64,000 bases of DNA from Undaria pinnatifida (GCA_012845835.1 JABAKD010000010.1:16221355-16285354), one strand, 5' to 3'. Counted from the stretch's first letter, positions 12,701 through 20,995 are shown. Notes: generated by a model from the sequence alone, not told the origin. Numbers and translations: made by a program.

Positions 12701-15700
12701 GAAGTGAGTTAATCCTTTAAGAACTGCATCCACGTTTTTGGGGACAAAACCGCTTGAAATTAGCGTGGAATTTATTTTTGCAGTTCTAAACCGGTTACCG
12801 AAAAAAGGGCCTTCTGCAAATATATTCGAGTACCCCATGTTTCGCCGCTTGTGCAACGCTGACGTGAGTTAACGAAAAAACACGCCTTCTGCGAATGTGT
12901 TCGAAAACCCCATATTTCGCTGCTTGTACGCTCGTATAACTTTGAGGCGAGTTCACAAAAAACACGCCTCCTACAAATGCAGCTTGCAATGCTGAGTATC
13001 GACCGCTTAGTCGGTCGAACGCACAGCTGATGTCATTTGCAGTACCTCCGTAAAATGTGTGCGACTACCCCAGTTGATGGTCAAGATACAAATCAGTGCG
13101 CAGAATGGTTACGGGCCGAAACCGCCATCGGTAAGATTGTCCTGTTGACCTTGGCAGCACCCGGGAGAGTCATACATCTTCAAAGAGTGATACATGTGTA
13201 ATAACGCGCGGCCGGAATATCACGCAGCTTGCGAAGATAAGCACCGACCATTAAATTGGTCGAACTCACAGCTGACGCATTTGAAATAATTTAATAAAAT
13301 ATCGACCCCCAACGGCACCTAGCACGAGCACGAGGACACGGTCCGGGTGCAGTGGTAGTGCTCCCTACATATGTGCACTATAGAGGGAAATACTGGCATC
13401 ATAGCGGCGACCGGCACTAATCCGCATACTGCCACTACTGGGTGTTCCCATATGTGCCAAGCGATTTGACATGCACTTTCGCGGGCAACCGACAATATAG
13501 AGGAACCTCTACCATGGTCGCAATATTGTGACGACGCCGAAACAACACTTGAGAAATATACTCCACGCTAGTTCCAAGTAGTTCGTCTAAAAGACCGAAA
13601 ATGGTGGTGTAGTTCTTGAGGGGTTCAGCTTGTGTCGGCGCTAGGTAACCGCGGTTTTTCGTGCGAGAAGCATGATACCGCGTGCCCGGTGCCGTGTTTT
13701 TGACGGTATGCGAGTTGAGATCTCTGCCCTGCCCCAAGGGCATACGGCACCCGCGATGTATATGTGACGCGACACGTACCTCGGCAGTTTCGCTGGCGGT
13801 GCCCTACGTCTCCCGTTTTTTGTCCACTCTATTTACTACGAGTACATAGCTCTTCCCTCCCAAAAAATATCAAGTAGGCAGGCTGTTATGACCTCCGACC
13901 GCCGACCACCGGCGCACACAAAGTTGACGACAGTGACAACTATCCTGCTGAGCGCGTTTCTAGCGACAGCTAAGCTATCGTAGAGCTATCGTAAGGATAC
14001 TGGGTACCACGCGTAATGTAGAGGATGCCCTTCTTGCTCCTATCCACTCCTTGCATGTTACGCCCCTCTCCTTTTCCCCGTACTACCACGAAATCCACCG
14101 GCAACGGCCACGGCCTTTCCAAGTGCGCGCAAGGTTCGTACTACACTTGCGGATGCGCCGCGGCCCCGCCCCCCCCCGACGTACAGACACGCCTAGGTCA
14201 GGCAAGGTATATGACCAGAAACCTGCCCCTCTTGGCCTGGAGGGGCTGGTTCACACCAGTCCAGGTGCTTGATAAACAGATTGTATTTTATTTAAACATC
14301 ACACGTGATCATCTCGTATCCCCGGATCCCCATTCAGTATCCTTAAGGACGAGTGGAACCCCCTGGTACCATAGGATCCTTTTCACACGCTCATCGAACC
14401 CTCAACGGGCAATCACCTCAAGGCTGGTCAGCTATCGTCACTTACCACCAATCATGCTCACTCTCTGGTGCTTTACGGTCCACAGACGTCGCCCCCCCCC
14501 CTAACCACGAACTTCCCTGCCCTCACTTCCTTTCGTATTGTATAAGGTACCTGGTATGGTACAAATTAGTTATACGGCGTCATGGCGCCCTTTGCTGAAA
14601 AGGCGACGATTTGTCGTCGACCCTCCTGCTTCGAAACAATACTAGGACATCATGTACCAGACCCAAGCGGCGTCTAATGCTGTTTTTTTGTTTTTTTTAT
14701 CTTGTCCGTGCCTGCTTTTGCCTGCGTGGGGCTCTTTTTGTCTACCCGTGTCGCGCGTCCTTGCTGCTGTATCGCTTGGCGCAGGGCTCCTCCTTCCACC
14801 AGGAGGCTTTGAGGCTCGAGCGAGAGTGGTCTAAAATTTCGACATCTTTTGAGGACACCCTACGCTACGGCCAGGTAATGACGTACAGTGGCACACCCTT
14901 TTCAAGACCATCCTGTTTTTCGACTCTTTGAGAGATAAGACCAGGTAAATCGGCTTGCCTCGACAAAAGTCTACTTGGAACTACTGTAGTATGGGACAAT
15001 TTTTGTAGCAAGATACCAGGCAGACCATCGTAGAGATAAGGTCACCTCAAGTGGCTTGTCACGCGGTGGTCTTAAAGTGGGTAATACCCTTATCGTACTG
15101 CACCCACGTTTTTGGGGACAAACTACCTGGAATTAGCGTAGGATCCTTTTTTTTTCGGTAGTATGTTGGTTCTGTGCTACCTTTCTGTGTATGTGTCTGC
15201 CTCTGGTTTTTGCCTCTGCATCTCTGCCTGTCTCTCTCGTTGGTCCTCTCACTCTTGGCGTTGCCTGTCTGTTTGTCTGTCCACCTGCCTGTTTCTCTAC
15301 CCACCTGCCTGTTTGTCTGTCCACCCGCCTGTTTGTCCACCTGCCTGCCTATCTGTCTACCTGCCTGTCTACTTGCGTGTCTGTCTGTCCGTCTGCCTGT
15401 CTGTCTATCTGCCTGTCTCTGATGTGTGTCCGATCGCGTTCGCGGTGTTACATTTTTTGTCGATGTCCACACCTGCGTGTTTCGTCGGCGTCCATTCCCT
15501 TGTTCTCCCACGTACCAACCATATGTTACTCGTGACTCTATCACCTTCCCCACCCCTCCCTCGCACGCCTTTTCTTCATCATCCGTTATCCTCCCCCTCC
15601 CCGTTCGATTTTCATCGCCGAATACATCCAAGAGCCGCCCCGGTCAAAGCCTATCCACTTCAGCCACCGGCAGCAACCACAAGCGCAAGGGCAGTTCTTC

Positions 15701-17483
15701 TTCGCAAGACGACCTGCGAGGCGGTGGCAACAGCGGCAGCAGCAGCGGCGGCGGCGCCCCGCTAACTACGATGGCCCCTGCCACCCAGCTGGACGGTCAA
15801 GGCCTCGGTCGCCGCGTGGGACTAGCCGCGATGCTCCTGTCGGAGCCCTTTGTGGCCAAGCTCATGTATCGACACGCGTCGGAGCGCGTCCCGGAGGCCT
15901 GCCGCGGGGGGGAGACACTTCCGCGCAACCACCTTACCTACGCGCCGCTGATGCAACTTCTCGAGCTCGGCGATGCCGCCCGCGCAATGTTCCGCGCGGG
16001 AAGCTTCGGGGTCCGCGCGGTCGAGGAGAACCTCACGAGGGCCGTGCTTCCTTGCGTTGTGGCGCTGCACGCTCGCGCGGAGGGCGCCATCGCCCGCCGT
16101 GCCGACGCACCGGACCGGGCAGACGGGCCGAACGGGGCAAGCGGACCAGAAGCACCGGTCGGAGCTGCAGCGGCGGCAGCAGCGGCAGCGGTGGCAGCGG
16201 TGGCAGCGGCGGCGGCAGCGGCGAAGAAACAGAGGGCGGCACGAGAGGACGCGGAAGACGCGGCGGCTGCGCCGCCGCAGGACTGGAAGACCTGGTTCAA
16301 GGAGTTTCCCGCGGTTCGCCGCGTGGTTTGCACCATGCTCTGCCGCGCTTTGGTGAGGAGCGGCGACGAGGCGGCCGTGCTGATGATGCCGGCGGCGCGC
16401 GCGGCCGTGAGGAAGATGGCAGACGAGTTGTGGCTGTGGGCGAGTCTGGCCGAGCTAGTGCAGAAGAGCGCGACGATGGTCTCGAAGGCGGACGGCGACG
16501 CGAAAAAAGCTGGGCGGGTTCTCCAACCCGAGGTGTTTCCCCCCCCCGTAGTTTTGGCTGTTTCAGTTGAGATGGCGGTGTGTCGTGTGTTTTGCTTCCG
16601 TTCGTGCGTGGACCAGTGGGTCCGCCTCCCCTCCCCTCCCCTCCTTTCTGCGAGTAGTGCTTTTGATACACGCAGTCATACCCCCTCCGCCCCTTCCTTC
16701 TTACCCTCCTTACCCTCCCCCCCCCCCTCTCCGTCGTTCTTACCCCTTCCTTCTCCGATGCCGCCCGCTCCTAACAACGCCCGAAGACGTTGAGGAGCAT
16801 CCTGGAGCTGTTCTTGCGCGGCCTGGAATCGGCGACTGTATCCGATGCGGTGTTTTCCAAGGCGCTTAGTCTAGTGGCCAACCTCCTACAGCTGGCGTCT
16901 CGCTCATCACCAGCGCCAGAACCATCATCATCGTCAGCGGTGGGGGTAGCAGCAAAGCCGGTACCGGCGAAGCGTGTTGGAGGTAAGCCGATAGGGATCC
17001 CCCGCGCGGCGCTTGAAGAACTGGTCGACAAGGCTGCCGCTAGGGCGGTACGACCTCCCCGGAAACCCCGAACGGAGGCGGAGGAGGAGCGGGTGAAGGG
17101 GGAGTTCGAGCGCGTGTTTTCCCTAGCTCCCGAGTGGAAAAATAAGCTCCACGAGAAACGGAAAGAAGCAGCCGCGGCAACGGCAGCGGCGGCGGAGAAA
17201 AGGAAAGAAGCTGCGATAGCAGCGGCAGCGGCAGCGAGAAGGGAGGCTTCGGCGCGAGCTGGGGCGGGGGCCAAGGTTGCGGGGGCCAGAGTGGGGAATG
17301 GGAGGGGGGGAAGTGGGAGTGGGAAGGGGAGCGGAGGGGGGGGGGGGGGGGGCACGGCCCGCGAGGAGCTTGTCGATCAAGGGACCCAAGAGTTTTTCGA
17401 TAAAGGGGCCGAAGAGGAAGGGCGGGGAGGGGGGATATGCCGGCGGTTCCGAGCCCGCTCCGAAAAAGCGGAGTCGGGGGTGA
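770..17483 (+). CDS. NELFB: NELF-B (COBRA1)-like pausing factor with inserted bromodomain, 5' partial
   Basis: Eleven exons join with matching phases: 770-885, 1246-1318, 2160-2348, 5129-5235, 6386-6610, 10501-10618, 11712-11849, 12554-12640, 14785-14874, 15633-16532 and 16787-17483 (17560 if the G-run frame is kept). Exons 1-6 resemble animal NELF-B, the scaffold of the nuclear complex that holds RNA polymerase II in early elongation. Parallels include a LLLLNDSF segment, an LKSVPLKIITSM..VPDK helix, an IKRLAWEKDATLF helix followed by ASPHASKYI, and a GIVEGQQE helix. Exon 10 resumes the match with LLSEPFVAKLM, ETLPRNHLTYAPLMQLLELG and LTRAVLPCVVALHA; exon 11 adds ILELFLRGLE. Exons 7-9 encode a bromodomain that animal NELF-B lacks. 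Ser-rich and Ala-rich inserts follow, and one reading of the C-terminus ends in a basic PAPKKRSRG. The NELF-B call is from remembered family features, not a search. The upstream N-terminus is missing. Confidence 0.72.
886..2159 (+). other. Introns 1 and 2 of the NELF-B-like gene
   Basis: These introns flank the 73-nt exon 1246-1318. Donors are GTGAGG at 886 and GTGGGG at 1319; acceptors are the AG dinucleotides at 1244-1245 and 2158-2159. Exon 1 ends in phase 2 and exon 2 supplies the missing base, so the frame continues. Poly-C runs occur near 1988-2002 and 2082-2094. A CAG-rich patch at 1577-1620 looks simple rather than coding. I saw no mobile element here. Confidence 0.55.
2498..2690 (+). 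repeat. Dispersed repeat, first of two copies
   Basis: A segment beginning TGATGAGTCATCCCACG and running through TCTGAGCTCCTAACA, CATGACCTCGAAGGC and GCAACCCGACC recurs at 40165-40370 in a kinesin intron, with substitutions and small indels. Both copies lie in introns on the plus strand. No terminal inverted repeat or coding sequence was seen, so the class is unknown. Confidence 0.6.
3177..3275 (+). repeat. Dispersed repeat family with TTTTGGGTTAAG core, copy 1
   Basis: The copy shows CATGGCCTA, GGTACACAA, TTGCGAAACAA and a CGACGATT..GGTTAAG segment. Related copies lie at 8632-8760 and 10934-11010 on the plus strand, around 42165-42500 (interrupted by a miniature element), and inverted near 6655-6720 and 38820-38985. 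Several end with TGCTACGATAGAG. All copies recognised here are intronic. Confidence 0.55.
3350..3579. mobile_element. Foldback/MITE-like element, family with ATTTAAGAGCGCC ends, copy 1
   Basis: The left end GGTACCTCGATTTAAGAGCG is mirrored by the right end GGGCGCTCTTTAACCGGGG. A second copy with better-matched ends lies at 35371-35534, and a left-end fragment lies near 9091-9130. The interior of both full copies shares a segment with AATATATAGCTTTTAGTA or its equivalent. A segment related to the 19.05 kb repeat (CTCATTTGTTGCTTGCC) lies inside this copy near its right end. It has no coding capacity, so it would be non-autonomous. Confidence 0.6.
4326..4606 (+). repeat. Two tandem-spaced copies of an 85-bp intronic repeat
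   Basis: Copies at about 4326-4412 and 4517-4606 share TTAACCC..TTTAGAGCCCC, CTATACTA.TTCCAAG and CGGGTTTCCA. Further copies are at 41947-42040 and 62056-62148, and one is inverted within 11018-11100. The repeat carries no coding sequence. Its spread across introns of different genes suggests a small mobile or recombination-spread unit of unknown class. Confidence 0.6.
5753..6085 (+). pseudogene. Two decayed duplicates of NELF-B exon 5
   Basis: Relics at about 5753-5850 and 5998-6085 copy the first 90-100 bases of the true exon 5 (6386-6610). Each shows the GACGACATTGCAGACAAG-type start, the GAGTC.TCCCTCTC.AAGGC core and GGGGATGTGGGCCAC or its worn form. The third position is the one that keeps the frame, joins in phase to exons 4 and 6, and continues to a GTGAGT donor. 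The first relic is still open for about 30 codons, the second has indels. Similar intron sequence (CTGCTGGTTG, CCGCCT) precedes each copy, so the unit of duplication was exon plus upstream intron. Confidence 0.75.
6611..7040 (+). other. Start of NELF-B intron 5
   Basis: The GTGAGT donor is followed by an inverted relic of the TTAACCCAAAA dispersed family near 6655-6720 and then AC-rich low-complexity sequence. No exon is supported. Confidence 0.4.
7041..8470 (+). repeat. 348-bp tandem repeat, four near-identical units
   Basis: Units start with TTTGCGTGCGAGGGTGTA at 7041, 7388, 7736 and 8085, giving periods of 347, 348 and 349. The last unit fades at about 8410-8470 after GTGTGTGTCCCAGAATGCACC. 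Units differ by a few bases and by the length of a T/TTG run. Because the period is close to 116 codons, long reading frames open on the minus strand across units. These show no domain and break at the T-runs, so they are read as satellite artefacts. The array lies inside NELF-B intron 5. Confidence 0.9.
8632..8760 (+). repeat. Dispersed repeat with TTTTGGGTTAAG core, copy 2
   Basis: The copy runs from CATGGCCTAGGTACACAA through CCGACGATTTTGGGTTAAGG to GCCCCGTCATTTC. It lies just downstream of the 348-bp array and a G/C-homopolymer patch at 8468-8512. No coding content. Confidence 0.55.
9013..9036. promoter_or_regulatory. 24-bp perfect palindrome with GTCACTCGCGCGAGTGAC core
   Basis: The 24 bases read the same on both strands. 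A version with one mismatch lies at 17832-17855, and degenerate forms with GAGTCACTCGTGCGAGTGGCTC lie near 17970 and 18797. Each sits in a larger repeat that also carries TACCGTAGCCTTG or a similar sequence. It could be a dimeric-factor site, a hairpin, or simply the centre of a mobile repeat; the sequence does not decide. Confidence 0.4.
9435..9588 (+). repeat. G6A-type polypurine tract
   Basis: About 150 bases consist almost entirely of GGGGGGA and GGGGGGAGC units on the plus strand. Many closely spaced G-runs make G-quadruplex and R-loop formation plausible. The Pro-rich frames on the other strand are a by-product of the repeat. Confidence 0.9.
9589..10500 (+). other. End of NELF-B intron 5
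   Basis: No gene or family repeat was recognised apart from GACTTAAGTCAC-like short inverted words at 9714-9910. The intron closes with a T-rich tract and CTGGCGCAG at 10492-10500, the acceptor of exon 6. Confidence 0.4.
10934..11105 (+). repeat. Dispersed repeat copy 3 next to an inverted 85-bp repeat
   Basis: 10934-11010 matches the CATGGCCTAGGTACACAA to CGATTTTGGGTTAAGG family. It is followed directly by an inverted copy of the 85-bp repeat, read as ACAACTGGAAACCC through TAGTATAGGGAG to GGGGGCTCTCAAGGGGTTGAG. Side-by-side placement hints that the two families may be parts of one larger element. Confidence 0.5.
11467..11520 (+). pseudogene. Decayed duplicate of the 5' edge of NELF-B exon 7
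   Basis: CGGCAACCTCAG followed by ACGTTGAAGTCGACGTGGTC copies the acceptor and first bases of exon 7 at 11701-11740 (GGTAACCTCAG then ACGCTGAAGTCGGCGTGGTC). After about 35 bases the copy diverges, so it is a relic rather than an alternative exon. (AACC)n tracts at 11209-11233, 11562-11585 and 11650-11690 lie around it. Confidence 0.7.
12252..12305 (+). pseudogene. Duplicate of the 3' edge of NELF-B exon 7 with its donor
   Basis: AGGTCGTCAAGGTGCCCATG and the following bases to AAAAAGGTGCGGCATGC repeat the last 45 bases of exon 7 plus its GTGCGGCAT donor (11800-11860). It retains a CACAG acceptor before GTCGTCAAG, a 42-nt open frame and the donor, so it could be spliced in as a duplicated VVKVPMDLG segment. 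That would disturb the bromodomain fold, so I read it as a relic or a rare alternative exon. Confidence 0.7.
12687..12965 (+). pseudogene. Three decayed copies of the exon 8 end and its GTGAGTT donor
   Basis: Exon 8 ends GCCGCTTGTACAACTCTGAG and then GTGAGTTGCC at 12641. Related edges follow at about 12687 (GTCGCTTGTGCGACTCTGAA, then GTGAGTTAA), 12841 (GCCGCTTGTGCAACGCTGAC, then GTGAGTTAAC) and 12919 (GCTTGTACGCTCGTATAACT, then a GCGAGTTC). The first position alone follows an intact exon body. A TTAAGAACTGC..GCAGTTCTAA inverted pair with CCACGTTTTTGGGGACAAA inside lies at 12717-12790; related pieces are at 9129 and 15098. Confidence 0.7.
12966..14784 (+). other. Rest of NELF-B intron 8
   Basis: No exon is supported. 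Repeat words seen include a GTCGAAC..CACAGCTGA segment at 13010-13040 and 13258-13285 (relatives near 20760 and 63085), and an ATAGCGGCGACCGGCACTA segment near 13400 shared with 56117-56262. The intron ends in a T-rich tract and GGCGCAG at 14784. Confidence 0.4.
15225..15425 (+). repeat. CTGCCTGT/CTGTCTGTC tract in NELF-B intron 9
   Basis: A pyrimidine-rich degenerate tetranucleotide array (CTGT, CTGC, CCAC words). Cys/Leu-rich frames on the plus strand and Thr/Gln-rich frames on the minus strand are by-products. The acceptor of exon 10 lies 200 bases further on after a C/T tract. Confidence 0.8.
16533..16786 (+). other. NELF-B intron 10
   Basis: The intron runs from a GTGTTT donor to an AG acceptor after a strong C/T tract at 16670-16760. 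Both borders are phase 0 and the protein joins as LQPE to TLRSILELF. A frame stays open across it for a while, but Pro/Ser-rich composition and the flanking splice sites argue for an intron. Confidence 0.6.
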
Positions 17484-17490
17484 TATGCAT

Positions 17491-17563
17491 GTGCGGTGCG
17501 GCTTTTACCGTACAGCTTACGTACGTAGCGCGGCTTTTACCGTACAGCGTACGTACGTAGCGC
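17491..17563 (+). repeat. Two-copy tandem repeat just after the NELF-B stop
   Basis: GCGGCTTTTACCGTACAGC.TACGTACGTAGCGC occurs twice in a row with a period of about 36 bases. It lies 8 bases beyond the 17483 stop. The unit contains the palindromic words TACGTACGTA, so it could form short hairpins in the 3' untranslated region. Confidence 0.75.
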
Positions 17564-19285
17564 AGTTATCGTGCGCGGCGTAGCGCGTAACGGGCGGTTG
17601 TTGAACCAATAGTAATTGTACTCACGTTTCGAAGAAGACCTGTTAGTAGTTGGAATTAGAGTTGGATCGTTATTGCAGCGGGGAAAGTGGTTCGACTTCC
17701 CCCCTGGTATGATTAAGGTGTGGAACTTGAGAACATCGTGTGAGGGTATAAATGGAAATTCCACAAGGTCTGCGCAAAGACCCAGGCTACGGTAGGGGGG
17801 ACCCTTTTTGGGCCTTGAATTTCAGTGGCTAGGGGTCACTCGCGCGAGTAACCCCTTTCTATTTTGCGATCTTAGGTTTTCTTTACGTTTTGTATTGACG
17901 AAATCAATCCGCCATTCAAACGTAATCTAAGCTGCTCCAAAACAACTGCCTAAACCATTTTCATCCGTGAGGTACAGAGTCACTCGTGCGAGTGGCTCAA
18001 ACAAACCAGTGAAAACGGGGGTACCCCCCCTACCGTAGCCTTGGTCGCAACCTCAATGCACCATTTAAACTGTGCAGTAGGACACGTTGCTAAGTTTTGG
18101 TTTGTTTTCTTGCGTCTTGTGGAACCACGCGGAACTTACGTGAGAAACAGGGCGTTGTCCACCCAATGGCCGACGGTGAATATTTTATCCGAAGCAAACC
18201 TCACCCTAAGTTATACCCTGGTACATGTTATCTTTTGGGACCCGTGTACAGCAACCCAAAAAACGAAAAAACGACGAGTACGACATTCTCGAAGCGATCC
18301 AGGACGAGCGTACTGCTGTTCGAGTATCACTACGTTGAAAGCGTTTCCGTACAGTTCCTTAAAGCGTGCTACGATCGAGGTAGATGGAGCACTTTTTCGC
18401 AAAAATCCTTTTTCTGAAAGACCGGGCCCGTTATAGCCCAAAATCCATCGGAATATCATTGTGCAACAATACGTTGTTTTTTTTGTTTTAGTTTACCGAG
18501 GCCATGGGTTTTGTTCATCGGGTTGCTGTTTCACAAGAAGGGCGTTTTTTTGGTGGGGTATGGAGCTGCTCGAGTGAGGAAGGAGCCTCGCAGAAAAACG
18601 TGGCCCATCTCTACCGAGGCTACGGTAGGGGTCAAGTTTTTTTTTTGGGGGGGGCGAGTGACCCTCATGTTCCAGTGCAGTCCAAGCCTTTTGCGTTGCG
18701 CTGTTTTAATTTAGCGATATGAATCCGCGCTGGAATGTGGTAAGCTGCCCTGCGCTGAAGCAACCGCCTCGAGGTGTTTTTTTTTCTGTGAGGAACAGAG
18801 TCAATCGTGCGAGTGTGGCTCAAACTCGGTAGTGAATAGGGGTATATGTCCCCTACCGCAATTGGGGTCCTTTGCTCCTTATATTCCGGTTCGGGTGCAT
18901 ACCCTACCCTTGCAGCCCGAGCTGCTTCGCGTGGACAATGCTGCAATCGTCACATGATACCAACAACTTACGACGCACGCCTTTTCCCTCTGGAATCCCG
19001 CAGGAGTTCCTATGTTTGTTGGGGCGGGGCGGGGGGGGAGAGGGGGGCATACTCATTTGTCGCTTGCCTTAAGTCATTCGACCATTGGCCACGCATCCCT
19101 TTCGAGACGGAGCACCGTTCTTACTCCTAATAAGAGACACCTCTAACGTTTGGGCGCTCAATACGCTTCTTCATTATATTACATGAAAACTGTTCGCTTA
19201 TCCTATCCCCGTCCTGTTTCGCCGTCTGTTGCCACCATTTATCTCGTGGGGGGGGGGCAGCAACGGCTCCAAGGAATCATAATAG
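17564..19285. other. Intergenic repeats between the NELF-B gene and the OTU-like relic
   Basis: The stretch holds two or three diverged copies of a repeat with the GTCACTCG(C/T)GCGAGT palindrome (17785-18060 and 18597-18880, related to 8940-9110). A roughly 210-bp repeat lies at 19048-19255 and recurs at 37030-37280. No exon or RNA gene was recognised. Confidence 0.45.
19048..19255 (+). repeat. 210-bp dispersed repeat, copy 1
   Basis: The repeat runs from CATACTCATTTGTCGCTTGCC through CCCTTTCGAGACGGAGCACCG to CCACCATTTATCTC and a G-run. A second copy is at about 37025-37280, a partial third at 37365-37450, and a fragment at 3515-3555. Each full copy is bounded by GGGGGG..TACTC-like sequence on both sides. 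No inverted ends or coding content were seen. Confidence 0.65.
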
Positions 19286-19990
19286 TCTTATCAAAGAAAA
19301 CAGGCTCATAGAAGAGCCATCCCACGTTGCCAACTTCGTGTTTCGGGAATTCATTTTCTCTGCAACTGGGAGAGAACCACTATATTTGAAGGTTACTCCG
19401 TCAGGGAATGGGAAATTGAAGGAAAACAATTCGACATCAACAGCGCCAGCGATAGCAATGGTAGTGAACACGTAACCAACAAAAACAAGCACGACAACAA
19501 CAGCAGCGACAGGGACAAGTGGACCGTTGTCAATGAAATAGGGGATGGCGCCTGCTTAATTCGTTGCGTTGCTCGCAAAGTGCATGTGAACCCTGACAAA
19601 CACATCTTTACACGTCAGCAAATCCTACAACATATTCGTGATCACCTCCACGACCCAATACCCACATTGTCGTTCTACGACATCGCTTCAAACGGAATCC
19701 AAAGCGAATCTGTGACTACCCTTGGTCAGCCCGACACACTTTACGACTCAGTCGCTCACTACCTCAGCCTCATGTCCAACCCGTATGCCTTTGCCACGAA
19801 TATTGAAATTACCACCGCGAACCATCTGTTCAACATCAACATTAACGTCACATATACAGGCACATAACATCCGAGCACACCTCCTGCACCCAACTCGTGC
19901 AACGTCCTGTACGACCCCGCCGCCCAGCACTACAACACACTCCAATGCCACTGTTAAATGTGAAACATATGACGATTCCAAGCACTTTCC
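19286..19990 (+). pseudogene. OTU-type cysteine protease-like relic, no start codon, one internal stop
   Basis: One frame is open from 19286 to 19867 without an ATG. Its second half reads like an OTU protease: EIGDGACLIRCVARKV carries the Asp and Cys of the DG.CLF box, TRQQILQHIRDHL follows as the usual helix, then YLSLMSNPYAFATNIEITTA and a short strand. After a TAA at 19865-19867 the same frame continues with NVLYDPAAQHYNTLQC, where the HYN resembles the catalytic-His segment. The usual Asn after DG is Ala here. OTU domains occur in deubiquitinases and are also carried by some Helitrons and other transposons. The missing start and the stop favour a dead transposon-borne or host copy. Confidence 0.55.
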
Positions 19991-20886
19991 GTATACAAAA
20001 CTCTACACACTACACACGTCCGTAGCCTTTCATTCGGTACTTGCGCCACTCCCCTGTCCACACCCCGGAGGGGAACCTTGTATCATAATGTCCATGCAGG
20101 CATCGATGACAGCGCAGTACGGTACAGCAAGTGTTATCCCGCGCACTGATGCCACGAGTGTTTTTCTCGACCAAAAAGCAAGGGGTGCGACCCTTGACGG
20201 GGGTTCACCCAGTACTTCGTTTTCCGAAACCACGTTTACCGTGTTCGCTGGAAGTGGCCACATCGGAAAACATAAATAAAAAAAACGATGATGTTCATAT
20301 TATGCAAGAAAATAAGCACCAGGTGCCGAACTCCGCGTCACTAGCGGGTCTTAGTGGATGACGCAGCTAACGCTTCGTGCGGCTCTCCGAACGCCTCACG
20401 GCGCTTCGCGATTGGTGCGAGCAATGTCTGCCTGGTCGGTGAAAACCCGGCATTGTGGGAAGGCCATGGCCTAAGGCCCCAAGGCCTTCCCGCCCCCAGA
20501 ACAAACTCAACGCGAACCCGTTGTCTCCAACGCTAACGCTTTAAGCGGGGTGCACACCAAAGTGGAGCTAATAGTAGCCTTTCTCTCGAACAAACAAAAC
20601 GAAACAAAACAAATTATACACCTTGTACCAGTCCTCTATACCTGCTGCGCAACGAAAATTCTTGAGCATCGTATCATAATTGTTTCAACACAACTCCCTA
20701 CGCACCAAAAAGCTGGCACTCTCACTTAAGGTAGCAGAAAATGCATAAATACGTTCGTCGAACTCAAGCTGACGTCGTTGAAATAATTTCATAAATACGC
20801 AAATGCGCTATTTTCTGAGCCTGTCCTCGCCGTCTCTCTGCGCTTCCCCACCCCGAACCTACGCAGGCCCGAGAAAAAATGTAACC

Positions 20887-20995
20887 TATTACGGGGGACC
20901 ATAGTAAATAGGACCTACGGTACACACAAAAACCAATGTATTTCCCTATTTTGACTAACAATATTTGGTCCTATTTACTATGGTCCCCCGTAATA
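20887..20995. mobile_element. 109-bp MITE with 29-bp perfect inverted ends, TA-flanked
   Basis: The left arm 20887-20915 begins TATTACGGGGGACCATAGTA. The right arm 20967-20995 is its exact reverse complement, ending TACTATGGTCCCCCGTAATA. If the flanking TA is the target duplication, the ends are TTACGGGG..CCCCGTAA, which suits a Tc1/mariner-type non-autonomous element. A more worn copy with the same interior words (GGACCTACG.TACACACAAAAACC) lies at 62785-62886. Confidence 0.8.

Larger units (their letters stand above)
11712..14874 (+). other. Bromodomain encoded by exons 7-9 of the NELF-B-like gene
   Basis: Exon 7 (11712-11849) gives a first helix around WFKEAVTEAI, then GYHKVV followed by the hallmark KVPMDLGTILKK of the ZA loop. 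Exon 8 (12554-12640) gives GGYPSFGDFDRDLKLMWENC and RLYNSE, which contains the Tyr-Asn pair whose Asn normally binds acetyl-lysine. Exon 9 (14785-14874) gives SFHQEALRLEREW, the last helix. All three exons start and end in phase 0, so the module could enter a gene by exon shuffling without disturbing frame. The WPF shelf of BET proteins is not visible; the equivalent is SWFKEAV. The domain type is clear; which acetylated target it reads is unknown. Confidence 0.85.

Noticed and set aside
15163-15632. Upstream extension of the exon 10 frame and Cys/Leu-rich frames
   Set aside because: The sequence is a CTGT/CTGC tract followed by a polypyrimidine run and an AG acceptor at 15631-15632 that joins exon 9 in phase.
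16571-17389. Minus-strand Ala/Pro-rich frames opposite exon 11
   Set aside because: Shadow of a GC-rich coding exon whose plus-strand protein matches the NELF-B C-terminal region.
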